A stretch of DNA of 64,000 bases from Flavobacterium sp. CFS9 (GCF_041154745.1 NZ_AP031573.1:3100001-3164000); one strand, 5' to 3'. Numbered from the stretch's first letter, positions 27,973 through 40,223 are shown. Program-made: numbers and translations. Notes: generated by a model not told the origin, from the sequence alone.

Positions 27973-29691
27973 TCACATTGTAAAGTATTCTGCCAATGGA
28001 CCTAAAGCCAATGCCGGGAAGAAAGATAATGCGGCGATAATTGCGATTACGGCAAAAACCATTATTCCAAAAATTGTAGTATCCGTTTTTAAAGTTCCTG
28101 CACTTTCAGGGATGTATTTTTTACCTGCCAGTAAACCTGCGATAGATAATGGGCCAACGATTGGAATAAAACGGCTTAACAATAAAACAATACCTGTAGT
28201 GATATTCCAAAACGGATTATTATCTCCTAAACCTTCAAAACCAGAACCGTTGTTGGCTGCACTTGAAGTATACTCGTATAACATTTCCGAGAATCCGTGA
28301 TTTCCGGGGTTGTTAAGCCATCCTGTTGCATTTCCGCTGAACCACCATCCCATTGCCGTATCATTTGCCGCAAAATAAGAAGCTAAAGCTGTTCCGGATA
28401 AGATCAATAATGGGTGAAGAATAGCAATAAAAGCAGCAATCTTAACTTCACGGGCTTCGATTTTCTTCCCTAAAAATTCAGGTGTTCGTCCTACCATTAA
28501 TCCCGAAATAAATACAGCAAGAATAATGAAGATATAGAAGTTCAGAATACCAACACCGCAACCTCCATAGAATGCATTTACCATCATGGCAAGCAATTCC
28601 ATAGCTCCTGAAACCGGCATTGAACTATCGTGCATACTATTTACAGAACCTGTAGAAATTACCGTTGTAGCAATGCTCCAGAAACCTGAAATAGCTGGCC
28701 CAAGACGAGCTTCTTTTCCTTCCATAGCTCCGGTTGCCTGTGAGATTCCCATTTTTTGGATGGCAGGATTCCCATTCATTTCGCTGATAACTGTTGGGAT
28801 AACCAGTAACAGGAATCCAACTGTCATTACGCCAAAAATCACATAAGATAATTTTCTTTTTTTCAGATAGTAACCCAGAGCGAAAATCATAGCAAAAGGA
28901 ACAATCAATTGCGCCCATAATTCAACCGCATTACTAAAATAAGTTGGGTTTTCTAATGGATGTGCCGAATTGGCTCCAAAAAAACCACCACCATTTGTAC
29001 CGATATGTTTGATAGCAATAAAGGCAGCAGCAGGTCCACGGGAAACTTCTACATGATCACCTTGTAAAGTTGTAATAGCGTCCTTTCCTTCAAAAGTCAT
29101 AGGAGTTCCGTTAAATAATAGAGCAACGGCTACAATAGCAGAAAGTGGTAATAAAATACGTGTACAGCTTTTAACAAAATAATTGTAAAAGTTACCCAGT
29201 TTTTCGGTTGTTCTCTCCTTCATTGCAGTGAAAACCATTGCAGCAGCAGCCAATCCCACACCGGCAGAAACAAACTGAAGGAACATCAGTACCATTTGAG
29301 ACAGATAAGAAACACCGCTTTCTCCGGAATAATGCTGTAAATTACAATTGACAACAAATGAAATGGCAGTATTAAAAGCCAGATCCGGACTCATCGAGGG
29401 GTTGTTATCAGGATTTAAAAACAATGATCCCTGGAACAATAAAACAAAAAAGCAAAGAAAGAACCAAATCATGTTAATACCTAAAAGAGCTTTTAAGTGT
29501 TGCTTCCAGTTCATTTCTTCAGTGGAATTGATACCACTGATTTTAAAGATAATTTTTTCAATTGGATTGAAAATCGGGTCAAAAAGTGTTTTGTCACCCA
29601 AATAAACTTTAGCAATATATTTTCCTATTGGAATGGCTAAAACTATTGTGATGATAAAAATACCAATGACACCTAATAATTCTGTATTCAT
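27973..29691 (-). CDS. kdpA: Potassium-transporting ATPase subunit A
   Basis: The 572-residue inner-membrane channel-like subunit binds and translocates K+ in the KdpFABC pump. Pore-loop (selectivity-filter) signatures of the SKT superfamily are visible, for example FVVNCNLQHYSGESG, KHIGTNGGGFFGANSAHPLE and YEYTSSAANNGSGFEG. It begins 37 bases after a tiny membrane-peptide gene and follows kdpF. Confidence 0.97.
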   Translation of the reverse strand: MNTELLGVIGIFIITIVLAIPIGKYIAKVYLGDKTLFDPIFNPIEKIIFKISGINSTEEMNWKQHLKALLGINMIWFFLCFFVLLFQGSLFLNPDNNPSMSPDLAFNTAISFVVNCNLQHYSGESGVSYLSQMVLMFLQFVSAGVGLAAAAMVFTAMKERTTEKLGNFYNYFVKSCTRILLPLSAIVAVALLFNGTPMTFEGKDAITTLQGDHVEVSRGPAAAFIAIKHIGTNGGGFFGANSAHPLENPTYFSNAVELWAQLIVPFAMIFALGYYLKKRKLSYVIFGVMTVGFLLLVIPTVISEMNGNPAIQKMGISQATGAMEGKEARLGPAISGFWSIATTVISTGSVNSMHDSSMPVSGAMELLAMMVNAFYGGCGVGILNFYIFIILAVFISGLMVGRTPEFLGKKIEAREVKIAAFIAILHPLLILSGTALASYFAANDTAMGWWFSGNATGWLNNPGNHGFSEMLYEYTSSAANNGSGFEGLGDNNPFWNITTGIVLLLSRFIPIVGPLSIAGLLAGKKYIPESAGTLKTDTTIFGIMVFAVIAIIAALSFFPALALGPLAEYFTM

Positions 29692-29728
29692 ATTTTGTTT
29701 GTTAGAAATTAAATTAAAGTTTAAGCTT

Positions 29729-29818
29729 TTACAGATACATGATTAGTATGATAAAGGCTAATGTCCAAGCCATGTAAACGGATACCAGAAATATTTTTTT
29801 GGATTGTGACTTTTTCAT
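29729..29818 (-). CDS. Small single-helix membrane peptide in the kdp operon (29 aa)
   Basis: A 29-codon frame runs from ATG (29,818) to TAA. It begins MKKSQSKKIFLVSVYMAW and is basic at the N-terminus, then hydrophobic to the end, as expected for one transmembrane helix with the N-terminus inside. It lies between kdpF and kdpA on the same strand, 37 bases before kdpA. It is not KdpF, which is recognised separately. The frame is short, so it could be chance, but the clean positive-then-hydrophobic pattern and operon position support a real gene. Confidence 0.55.
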   Translation of the reverse strand: MKKSQSKKIFLVSVYMAWTLAFIILIMYL

Positions 29819-29908
29819 GTTTTTAAAATTTAGTGAAATGTTAGAGGTAATTTGTAAAAGGAGATCGACGTATAACATCTTACATCTCACTTATAACTTG
29901 TAACATCA

Positions 29909-29986
29909 TTAAAACTTTTCAGGTTTGATTAATACGTAAACCAAATAGCCAAAAACGGCGATCGAAATAATAAATAGTGCTGTCAT
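29909..29986 (-). CDS. kdpF: Potassium-transporting ATPase subunit F
   Basis: The 25-residue hydrophobic peptide begins MTALFIISIAVFGYLVYVLI and ends KPEKF. This is the typical KdpF form: a single transmembrane helix of 25-30 residues followed by a short tail with a Pro-Glu-Lys/Arg-Phe ending. KdpF stabilises the KdpABC complex by filling space between subunits. It lies upstream of kdpA on the same strand and starts 3 bases after the preceding small frame ends. Confidence 0.88.
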   Translation of the reverse strand: MTALFIISIAVFGYLVYVLIKPEKF

Positions 29987-29989
29987 GAT

Positions 29990-30076
29990 TTAAATTTTTT
30001 CAAAAAATTCAACTGATTTAAAACAGATGCCAAAGAGCAGGGCACCCAGTGCAAGTAAAAGAAAGGTGATTAACAT
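29990..30076 (-). CDS. Small membrane peptide upstream of kdpF (28 aa)
   Basis: A 28-codon frame runs from ATG (30,076) to TAA. It begins MLITFLLLALGALLFGICFK and ends SVEFFEKI: one hydrophobic helix and a short amphipathic tail. Only 3 bases separate its stop from the kdpF ATG, which suggests translational coupling. It may be an extra accessory helix of the Kdp pump in this lineage. The function is unknown and the call rests on composition and tight spacing. Confidence 0.62.
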   Translation of the reverse strand: MLITFLLLALGALLFGICFKSVEFFEKI

Positions 30077-30210
30077 AGATTATTGGATTATTAGATTGTT
30101 GGATTATTAGATTTGTTATTTGTGAAATGTTAGTTGCGAGTATGATTTCATTTTATATTTCACCTTCTACATTTTACATCTCACCTTTTACAATTTACAT
30201 TTTACTGAAA

Positions 30211-30492
30211 TCAGACTCCTGAAGTATTAATTTGTCTGATATATTCTGCTTTAAGCGTTTGCGGAAAAAGATGTGAGATATTGCAGTGACGCATTTCCAT
30301 AAAAGAAGAAACAGAGAAAACATACACATTTGAAATGGCGTTTTTAGTTTCTATACTTCCGGTGATGAATAGGCGTTCAGCAAGAGCCAGACATTTTTTT
30401 GCCCGAACAATATTGCCGGATATGATTGATTTTTTAGTGATTTCAGCAAAGCGTTCTGCTTGTTTGTAGATTGAAGTGACTTGATTTTTCAT
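30211..30492 (-). CDS. Small conserved protein at the head of the kdp operon
   Basis: The 93-residue soluble, mostly helical protein starts MKNQVTSIYKQAERFAEITK and contains RAKKCLALAERLFITGS and NVYVFSVSSFMEM. It is the first gene after a terminator that closes the regulator gene, so it probably heads the kdp transcript. I do not firmly recognise the family (it may be the one named DUF7674). The helix pattern could suit a small cytoplasmic adaptor or sensor for the pump, but this is a guess. Confidence 0.6.
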   Translation of the reverse strand: MKNQVTSIYKQAERFAEITKKSIISGNIVRAKKCLALAERLFITGSIETKNAISNVYVFSVSSFMEMRHCNISHLFPQTLKAEYIRQINTSGV

Positions 30493-30580
30493 CAGAATGA
30501 ATTTTTGTGTTCTTCCCTCTTATGCCAAAAGTCAGACCTAAATTGTAAAATAAGAGGTAAGGCGTTGCTGATAAACGAAT

Positions 30581-30595
30581 TGCAGGTTTGTGCCA
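30581..30595 (-). promoter_or_regulatory. Near-match to a sigma-54 promoter, spacing off by one
   Basis: On the minus strand TGGCAC-AAACC-TGCA lies about 90 bases before the first gene of the kdp transcript. The -24 (TGGCAC) and -12 (TGC) halves fit, but GG and GC are separated by 9 bases where sigma-54 needs 10. A sigma-54-type activator is encoded next door, so the site deserves a test, yet the spacing argues against it. Confidence 0.25.
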
Positions 30596-30603
30596 AAAAA
30601 CGG

Positions 30604-30637
30604 GCATAAAAAAAGCCTATCAAAATGATAAGCTTTT
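30604..30637 (-). terminator. Terminator between the sigma-54 regulator and the kdp genes
   Basis: On the minus strand an imperfect stem (AAAAGCTTATC with GATAGGCTTTT) around ATTTT is followed by seven T. It separates the regulator gene from the 93-residue protein gene, so kdp genes likely have their own promoter downstream of it. Confidence 0.7.
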
Positions 30638-30775
30638 ATTGAAATGATAAGGTAGTTTTAAGTTGCTTGTGAATTGTGAGATGTAAAATGTAGAAGGTAA
30701 AATGTAAAAAGTAAAAAGTCAGAATTTCACATTTCACATCTGACATCTCACAAATTACATTTCACAAATTACAAA

Positions 30776-32119
30776 TTAATGGATCCCATACTCGTCTAAT
30801 TTTCGGTACAAAGTTGCAATGCCAATTTCGAGTAAACGGGCAGTTTCTGCCTTATTGCCTTTCGTATAATTTAAAACCTTCTGAATGTGCAGTTTTTCAA
30901 TACTCTGCATCGAAAAGGCCGACATTTGTTTAGCATTTTTCTCTGTTTCCTGCTGCATTTCGTAAGGTAAAACATCTGAAGTAAGGGTGTCGTCACTGCT
31001 TAGAATAACCGACCTTTCGATAATGTTTTTAAGTTCACGAATATTTCCCGGCCAGGAATAATGTTCTAATTTTTGGATAAAATCATCACTTATTTGTAGT
31101 GTCTTTTTATTTGTTTTCTCAGAGAATTGTTTAACAAAAGTATGTGTTAAAAGCGCGATGTCTTTTACCCTTTCGCGCAAAGGTGGAAGTGTAATCTCAA
31201 AAATATTCAGACGGAAATACAAATCTGAACGAAAACGGTGTTCTTCGCTTTCTACTTTTAAATCTCTGTTTGTTGCGGCAATCAGTCTGAAATTTGATTT
31301 TTTTGGTGTGGTCTCTCCAAGCGGAATGTACTCGCTGGTTTCTAAAACACGCAATAATTTGGCTTGTAGTTCAATAGGCATTTCCCCAATCTCATCCAGA
31401 AATAAAGTGCCGCCATTGGCCTCCTCAATAAAACCTTTTTTATCTTTTAAAGCTCCGGTAAAAGCACCTTGTTTATGTCCGAAGAGTTCACTTTCCAAAA
31501 TTTCTTTACCGAAAGTACTGCAGTTTAGAGCCACAAAAGATTTGCCTGCACGATTACTGTTTTCGTGGATTGCCTGTGCAAAAACCTCTTTCCCGGTACC
31601 GGTTTCTCCCGTTAGCAAAACAGTCGAGTCCGTTTTGGCTACTTTTTGGGCTAAATCGATAACCTGCTCAATGCCCTTTGATTTTCCTATGATGGTACTG
31701 AAAGAATATTTATCTCCAATACGTTTTTCAAGCTGTTTTACCTTTTTTTGCAAATGGACTTTTTCGACAGCTTTATAGAGTAGTGGAATAATTTTATCAT
31801 TATCGTCACCCTTTACAATATAATCGAAAGCACCATTTTTCATGGCCTGAACACCATCCGGAATATTCCCGAAAGCGGTAAGTAAAATCACTTCGATTAA
31901 AGGAAAGCTGTTTTTTATATTTTGCAAAAAGTCAACGCCATTTCCGTCAGGTAATTTTACATCACATAAAACGACATCAATATCGGTTTGTTCAAGTTTT
32001 TTGAAACCCGATTTTAAATCTTTGGCTTCAATCACTTCAAATCCTTCCGATTTGATAATGCGGGCCAGAAGACTTCTTAGTTTTTCTTCGTCGTCTATAA
32101 TTAAAATTTTATGTGTCAT
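30776..32119 (-). CDS. Sigma-54-dependent response regulator (NtrC family) of the kdp locus
   Basis: The 447-residue regulator has a receiver with phosphoacceptor D53 (LCDVKLPDG), a sigma-54 AAA+ domain with Walker A GETGTGKE (171-178), the sigma-54-contacting GAFTGA loop (218-223) and a C-terminal Fis-type HTH (KAETARLLEIGIATLYRKL). The intact GAFTGA means it can drive sigma-54 polymerase. It takes the place of the OmpR-type KdpE found in classical kdp systems. The two sensor genes at the other end of the locus are its probable partners. The 3' gap carries TGTGAAATGT inverted repeats. Confidence 0.93.
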   Translation of the reverse strand: MTHKILIIDDEEKLRSLLARIIKSEGFEVIEAKDLKSGFKKLEQTDIDVVLCDVKLPDGNGVDFLQNIKNSFPLIEVILLTAFGNIPDGVQAMKNGAFDYIVKGDDNDKIIPLLYKAVEKVHLQKKVKQLEKRIGDKYSFSTIIGKSKGIEQVIDLAQKVAKTDSTVLLTGETGTGKEVFAQAIHENSNRAGKSFVALNCSTFGKEILESELFGHKQGAFTGALKDKKGFIEEANGGTLFLDEIGEMPIELQAKLLRVLETSEYIPLGETTPKKSNFRLIAATNRDLKVESEEHRFRSDLYFRLNIFEITLPPLRERVKDIALLTHTFVKQFSEKTNKKTLQISDDFIQKLEHYSWPGNIRELKNIIERSVILSSDDTLTSDVLPYEMQQETEKNAKQMSAFSMQSIEKLHIQKVLNYTKGNKAETARLLEIGIATLYRKLDEYGIH

Positions 32120-32444
32120 TTGGGGATATTGTTAAGGAGGGAAGTTAATTTCGAGATACAAATTTACTCTTTAAATCTTTTGACTTATGGATTACGAAAT
32201 AAATTTCAGGAAAAAAAACTGAGGTATAAGTTCGGGTTTAAAAAAAAGAAAGCCTCCTGTTTTTTCCTGAATTTGTTCCAGCGGAGCAAAATGTTTATAG
32301 CAAATGTAGTTGCCCGACAGATTCTTAAAAATTGTATTTACCAGTGTTCTGTTCTTGCAAAAGAAATATTATAAATCTATTAACAACAGAAATCAAAAGG
32401 TATCCATGTAAATGAAGTAGTTTTGTATTCTAGCATTTTTTTAT
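32120..32444. repeat. Divergent gap with half GCTCC-GGAGC repeat, copy 3
   Basis: GTTCCAGCGGAGC (32,275-32,287) with the following AAAATGTTTATAGCAAATGTAG matches the first half of the repeats at 2,660 and 11,016; the second palindrome is missing. The gap must contain the start of the regulator transcript on the left and of the oxidoreductase on the right. Confidence 0.6.
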
Positions 32445-33446
32445 ATGAAAAACCCAATTTCAGTCTCATTATTAGAGCTCGCTATCATCACTCAGGATAG
32501 CAATGCCAAAGAAACATTTCAAAAAACAAAAGAAATAGCACAATTAGCAGATAATTTAGGATACAAGCGATTCTGGCTTGCAGAACATCACAATATGGCT
32601 CATGTCGCCAGTTCGGCTACAGTGGTGTTAATTGGTTACATTGCCAGTCAGACTCAAAATATTCGGGTAGGTTCCGGCGGAATCATGCTGCCCAATCACT
32701 CTCCTTTAATAGTAGCGGAGCAATTCGGAACCTTAGAAATACTTTATCCGGGCAGAATTGATTTAGGTTTAGGAAGAGCACCCGGTACAGATCAGCCAAC
32801 AGCCGAAGCCATTCGAAAAGATTTCTTTGAGCAGGCACAGCGGTTTCCGCAAAACGTAAGCAAACTTCAGGATTACTTTTCGATAGAAAATGCAACAGCA
32901 AAAGTGCGGGCATTTCCGGCCGAAGGAACAAATGTTCCTATCTGGATTTTAGGTTCAAGTATGGATAGTGCTGCCCTTGCTGCTGCTTACGGATTGCCTT
33001 ATGCGTTTGCAGGACATTTTGCTCCAAGACAAATGATGCAGGCGTTTGAATTCTATCGTGAAAATTTCCAGCCATCAGATACATTGGATAAACCCAAAAC
33101 GATGGCATGCGTCAATATCGTTGCTGCAGATACCAATGAAGAAGCCGAAAGATTGTCTACAAGTTTGTATCAAATGTTTTTAAACTTAATTCGAAACGAT
33201 CGCAAAGGACTGCAACCACCTGTAGATTCTCTTGATGCTATTATGAGTGAAGAAGAACGCTTTCATGTCAACCAAATGACGGCCTGTACTTTTACAGGGG
33301 ATAAAATACAGTTGGAGACAGACCTTAAAAAGTTTATCAATTATGCACAGATCGACGAGTTAATGATCACCAGTCCGATATTCGATCGTCAGGCTAAACT
33401 TAAAAGTATTCAAATAACAAAAGAAGTTATCGATAGCCTAAATTAA
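32445..33446 (+). CDS. LLM-class flavin-dependent oxidoreductase (luciferase-like)
   Basis: The 333-residue TIM-barrel enzyme of the bacterial luciferase-like monooxygenase superfamily uses FMNH2 or F420-type flavin. Typical segments are YKRFWLAEHHNMAHVASSAT, RVGSGGIMLPNHSPL, PGRIDLGLGRAPGTD and VPIWILGSSMDSA. It fits the MsnO8-like branch of single-component LLM proteins. The substrate is unknown. It is monocistronic and ends in a hairpin terminator. Confidence 0.88.
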   Translation: MKNPISVSLLELAIITQDSNAKETFQKTKEIAQLADNLGYKRFWLAEHHNMAHVASSATVVLIGYIASQTQNIRVGSGGIMLPNHSPLIVAEQFGTLEILYPGRIDLGLGRAPGTDQPTAEAIRKDFFEQAQRFPQNVSKLQDYFSIENATAKVRAFPAEGTNVPIWILGSSMDSAALAAAYGLPYAFAGHFAPRQMMQAFEFYRENFQPSDTLDKPKTMACVNIVAADTNEEAERLSTSLYQMFLNLIRNDRKGLQPPVDSLDAIMSEEERFHVNQMTACTFTGDKIQLETDLKKFINYAQIDELMITSPIFDRQAKLKSIQITKEVIDSLN

Positions 33447-33467
33447 GTGGCTACATATTATAGATAC

Positions 33468-33502
33468 AACCCGACAGTTTTTCAGAACCTGTCGGGTTTG
33501 CT
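33468..33502 (+). terminator. Terminator after the LLM oxidoreductase
   Basis: AACCCGACAG and CTGTCGGGTT form a 10-bp stem with an 11-base loop 22 bases after the stop codon. An identical 30-base hairpin recurs at 33,740-33,769. Confidence 0.8.
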
Positions 33503-33859
33503 TTTACCTATTCTATGATATAAGAGTAGTTTTTGTCTAATAGAGACAAATGCTCGGCTGAGGTGAATGCCCGGCTGAGGTGAATGTCCGGCTGAGCGAA
33601 GTCGAAGCCTTCAGGTTTGTAATTTAAGTATTGGGGAGCTTTATCCCGCTATCCGTTTGTATCTTTTGTGTCGAACCCCGCCACAAAAGGATGCCCACTT
33701 CTATCGGGGCTAGGAGGTGAGGTTATGATAAAGAGTCAAACCCGACAGTTTTTCAGAACCTGTCGGGTTTACTATTTACAACAACAAAAAAAAGATTGTT
33801 TGTAAAAAACGCCAAACCAGCCATTTAAGAAAAACTTTAAAAATAAGTGTAGAAAAAGC
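33503..33859. repeat. Repeat-dense gap before the rRNA promoters
   Basis: Three 17-bp tandem units, beginning AATGCTCGGCTGAGGTG, occupy 33,549-33,599; the last runs into a REP-like GCTGAGCGAAGTCGAAGCC. Next comes a relative of the CCCGCTATCC...ATCGGGGCTA element (33,640-33,712) and then a second copy of the CCCGACAG hairpin (33,738-33,770). No gene is present. Confidence 0.75.
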
Positions 33860-33897
33860 TTGTAAAAGCGGATAAAGTGGCTACTTTTGCACCCGCA
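33860..33897 (+). promoter_or_regulatory. rRNA operon promoter P1
   Basis: TTG (33,860-33,862), a 19-base spacer and TACTTTTG (33,882-33,889) fit the Bacteroidota -33/-7 consensus. GCACCCGC follows at once, the same start region as in the two promoters downstream. Confidence 0.8.
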
Positions 33898-33979
33898 ACA
33901 GCGATAAACGTTCACAGAAATACTGATAAGTAAAACGAATCAAAACGAAAATTTATTTTCAAAAAAGATTCCAAAAAGC

Positions 33980-34018
33980 TTGTGAGTAAAGAAAGAAAGT
34001 TTTAAGTTTGCACCCCGC
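33980..34018 (+). promoter_or_regulatory. rRNA operon promoter P2
   Basis: TTG (33,980-33,982), a 20-base spacer and TAAGTTTG (34,003-34,010) are followed by CACCCCGC. It lies about 120 bases after P1 with the same AAAAAGCTTG at the -33 region. Confidence 0.8.
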
Positions 34019-34103
34019 AAAACATGGGAAGTTCATTGAAAAATTGGTAAGGAGAGAGGTTGAAAAGGAAAAGAAATTTTCTAAAAAAAACTTCAAAAAT
34101 CTT

Positions 34104-34142
34104 TTGCCAGTTTGAAATAAGTTTTCTACTTTTGCACCCGCT
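34104..34142 (+). promoter_or_regulatory. rRNA operon promoter P3
   Basis: TTG (34,104-34,106), a 20-base spacer and TACTTTTG (34,127-34,134) are followed by CACCCGC. This is the promoter nearest to 16S, about 155 bases before its start. Confidence 0.8.
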
Positions 34143-34203
34143 TTGAGAAACAAGCGATGATAAGAAAAAAGAATACGTTCGTAGACATATTGAATTGACA
34201 GCC

Positions 34204-34221
34204 GTCCCGATTAATCGGGAC
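34204..34221. repeat. Perfect 18-bp palindrome in the rRNA leader
   Basis: GTCCCGATTAATCGGGAC is self-complementary and lies between P3 and the 16S gene. It could fold in the leader RNA and take part in 16S processing or antitermination. Confidence 0.65.
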
Positions 34222-34298
34222 AAAAGAATAAGAGTAATAGAGTCGTAAGATTCGAAAAGAACCGATAGATATTCGTCGCGATATAATATAAAAAATAT

Positions 34299-35813
<1,515 letters not shown>

Positions 35814-35940
35814 TAGAGCCTTAGTGTTAGTTTTCGGACACGCTAAGGAAAAAAGATGATTATTTATAGGATTCTGAATTGAAGATTGTATTACTCTTGC
35901 TGTTAATTTAAAAAATGAAAAAAGAATTAAGTAAAAACAG

Positions 35941-36014
35941 AGTCTCGTAGCTCAGCTGGTTAGAGTACTACACTGATAATGTAGGGGTCGGCAGTTCGAG
36001 TCTGCCCGGGACTA
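35941..36014 (+). tRNA. tRNA-Ile (GAT)
   Basis: This 74-base cloverleaf has acceptor arms AGTCTCG and CGGGACT, a D-arm with AGCTGGTTAGAGT, anticodon loop CTGATAA with GAT, and TTCGAGT in the T-loop. CCA is not encoded. It lies in the 16S-23S spacer, as usual. Confidence 0.97.
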
Positions 36015-36156
36015 CTTTTTTAAAGAGTTATAAGTTATGAATTATAAGTTATAAGTTTAAAAAGGCTGAAAAACTTGATTTAAAAGGAAATTTTAGAGGT
36101 TGAGTAACCGTTTTAAGTAGTGTTAACTGAAAACTGTTAACTGACAACTAAAAAAT

Positions 36157-36230
36157 GGGGGATTAGCTCAGCTGGCTAGAGCGCCTGCCTTGCACGCAGG
36201 AGGTCAACGGTTCGACTCCGTTATTCTCCA
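36157..36230 (+). tRNA. tRNA-Ala (TGC)
   Basis: This 74-base cloverleaf has acceptor arms GGGGGAT and ATTCTCC, discriminator A, anticodon loop CTTGCAC with TGC, and TTCGACT in the T-loop. CCA is not encoded. It is the second tRNA of the 16S-23S spacer. Confidence 0.97.
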
Positions 36231-36418
36231 CAAGGCCTAAAGCTTTAAGCTATAGGCAAAGGCTAAGAAAGCTTAAAGTGTATTGCTTAAAGCCTAAAGC
36301 GAAACAAAGTTCATTGACATATTGAGATAAGAAAATAATAAGAAAGTAGAAAGCGTTTTTTATTAGCAATAATAAGAAACAAAAAAAACGGTCTTGTTTT
36401 AAATAACAAGATTGGTAC

Positions 36419-39297
<2,879 letters not shown>

Positions 39298-39476
39298 ACG
39301 CACTTTTCCCTCCGAGCAATCGGAGGGAGGAAACTTTCTAAAACTTAAAATACTTATTTGTTTCTTTATCTCAGTATGTTAAAATATTTGCAGCGAAGCT
39401 GCAGTTGAAAGTTGAAGGTTGGTAGTTGATGGAAACACCAACAACCATAAACCAACAACCGCCAACAATAATCTTA

Positions 39477-39583
39477 AGGTGGTTATTGCGGCGGGGCTCA
39501 CCTCTTCCCATCCCGAACAGAGAAGTTAAGCCCGCCTGCGCAGATGGTACTGCAGTTATGTGGGAGAGTATGTCGTCGCCTTT
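39477..39583 (+). rRNA. rrf: 5S ribosomal RNA
   Basis: The typical core CACCTCTTCCCATCCCGAAC, AGAAGTTAAGCCC and GATGGTACTGCAGTTATGTG, then GGGAGAGTA, is followed by an end that pairs with the start. It is about 107 bases long and lies 180 bases after 23S. Confidence 0.95.
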
Positions 39584-39590
39584 CTTTTGA

Positions 39591-39622
39591 AAACCCTATC
39601 CAAATCGGATAGGGTTTTTTGT
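39591..39622 (+). terminator. rRNA operon terminator
   Basis: AAACCCTATCC and GGATAGGGTTT form an 11-bp stem with a 5-base loop, followed by six T. It is directly after 5S. Confidence 0.92.
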
Positions 39623-39677
39623 TTTTATATCTTTTTGAGAAATCCTTGCGTCCTTTGTGTAAATCCTCGCGCTCGTC

Positions 39678-39825
39678 GCGGTTAGAAATAGTCCACAGAT
39701 CAAACGTTTTTTTTGATTTACAGGAGTGAGAATGGCTTTTGCCCTTTCAGGGCGGTTTTACACTAGGTATTATCAGTCATAGCGCTACGCACCATGCTGA
39801 TGTCTTTCGGGCTTTCAGCCCTTTT
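39678..39825. repeat. 148-bp direct repeat, copy A
   Basis: The unit runs from GCGGTTAGAAATAGTCCACA to TTTCAGCCCTTTT and recurs 183 bases downstream with only a couple of differences. It contains CCCTTTCAGGGCGG and GGGCTTTCAGCCC hairpins and TAGCGCTACGCACCATGCTG. The sequence before each copy (TGCGT-CTTTG-GTAAA-CCT) is also related, so the true period is probably about 183 bases. Confidence 0.88.
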
Positions 39826-39860
39826 ACTTTGCGTTCTTTGCGTAAACCTTCGTGGACTTT

Positions 39861-40008
39861 GCGGTTAAAAATAGTCCACAGATCAAACGGTTTTTTTGAT
39901 TTACAGGAGTGAGAATGGCTTTTGCCCTTTCAGGGCGGTTTTACACTAGGTATTATCAGTCATAGCGCTACGCACCATGCTGATGTCTTTCGGGCTTTCA
40001 GCCCTTTT
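39861..40008. repeat. 148-bp direct repeat, copy B
   Basis: This is the second copy of the unit at 39,678, of the same length. No frame with start and stop is conserved in it. The remaining gap to 40,223 holds no recognisable gene. Confidence 0.88.
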
Positions 40009-40223
40009 CTTGAAATGTTTTTTGAATGTCTTTGAATTGATTTTTTTCTTGTAATTTTCTTTTTATCGAAGGCCGCGTTAGGGATGGGAGCGGTATCCTT
40101 TTGCGATAACCGTGCTCTTAAAAATTCCCCTGAAGCTTCTATTGCAAAAGATTTAGCGGACAGCCCGACCCGGAGGGGAACGCCATAATAATTGTTATTT
40201 GTATTAACCTGTAATTTAGTTTG

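Noticed and set aside
33503..33859. CRISPR array suggested by the 17-bp tandem units
   Set aside because: The units are contiguous without spacers, number only three and have no cas genes nearby.
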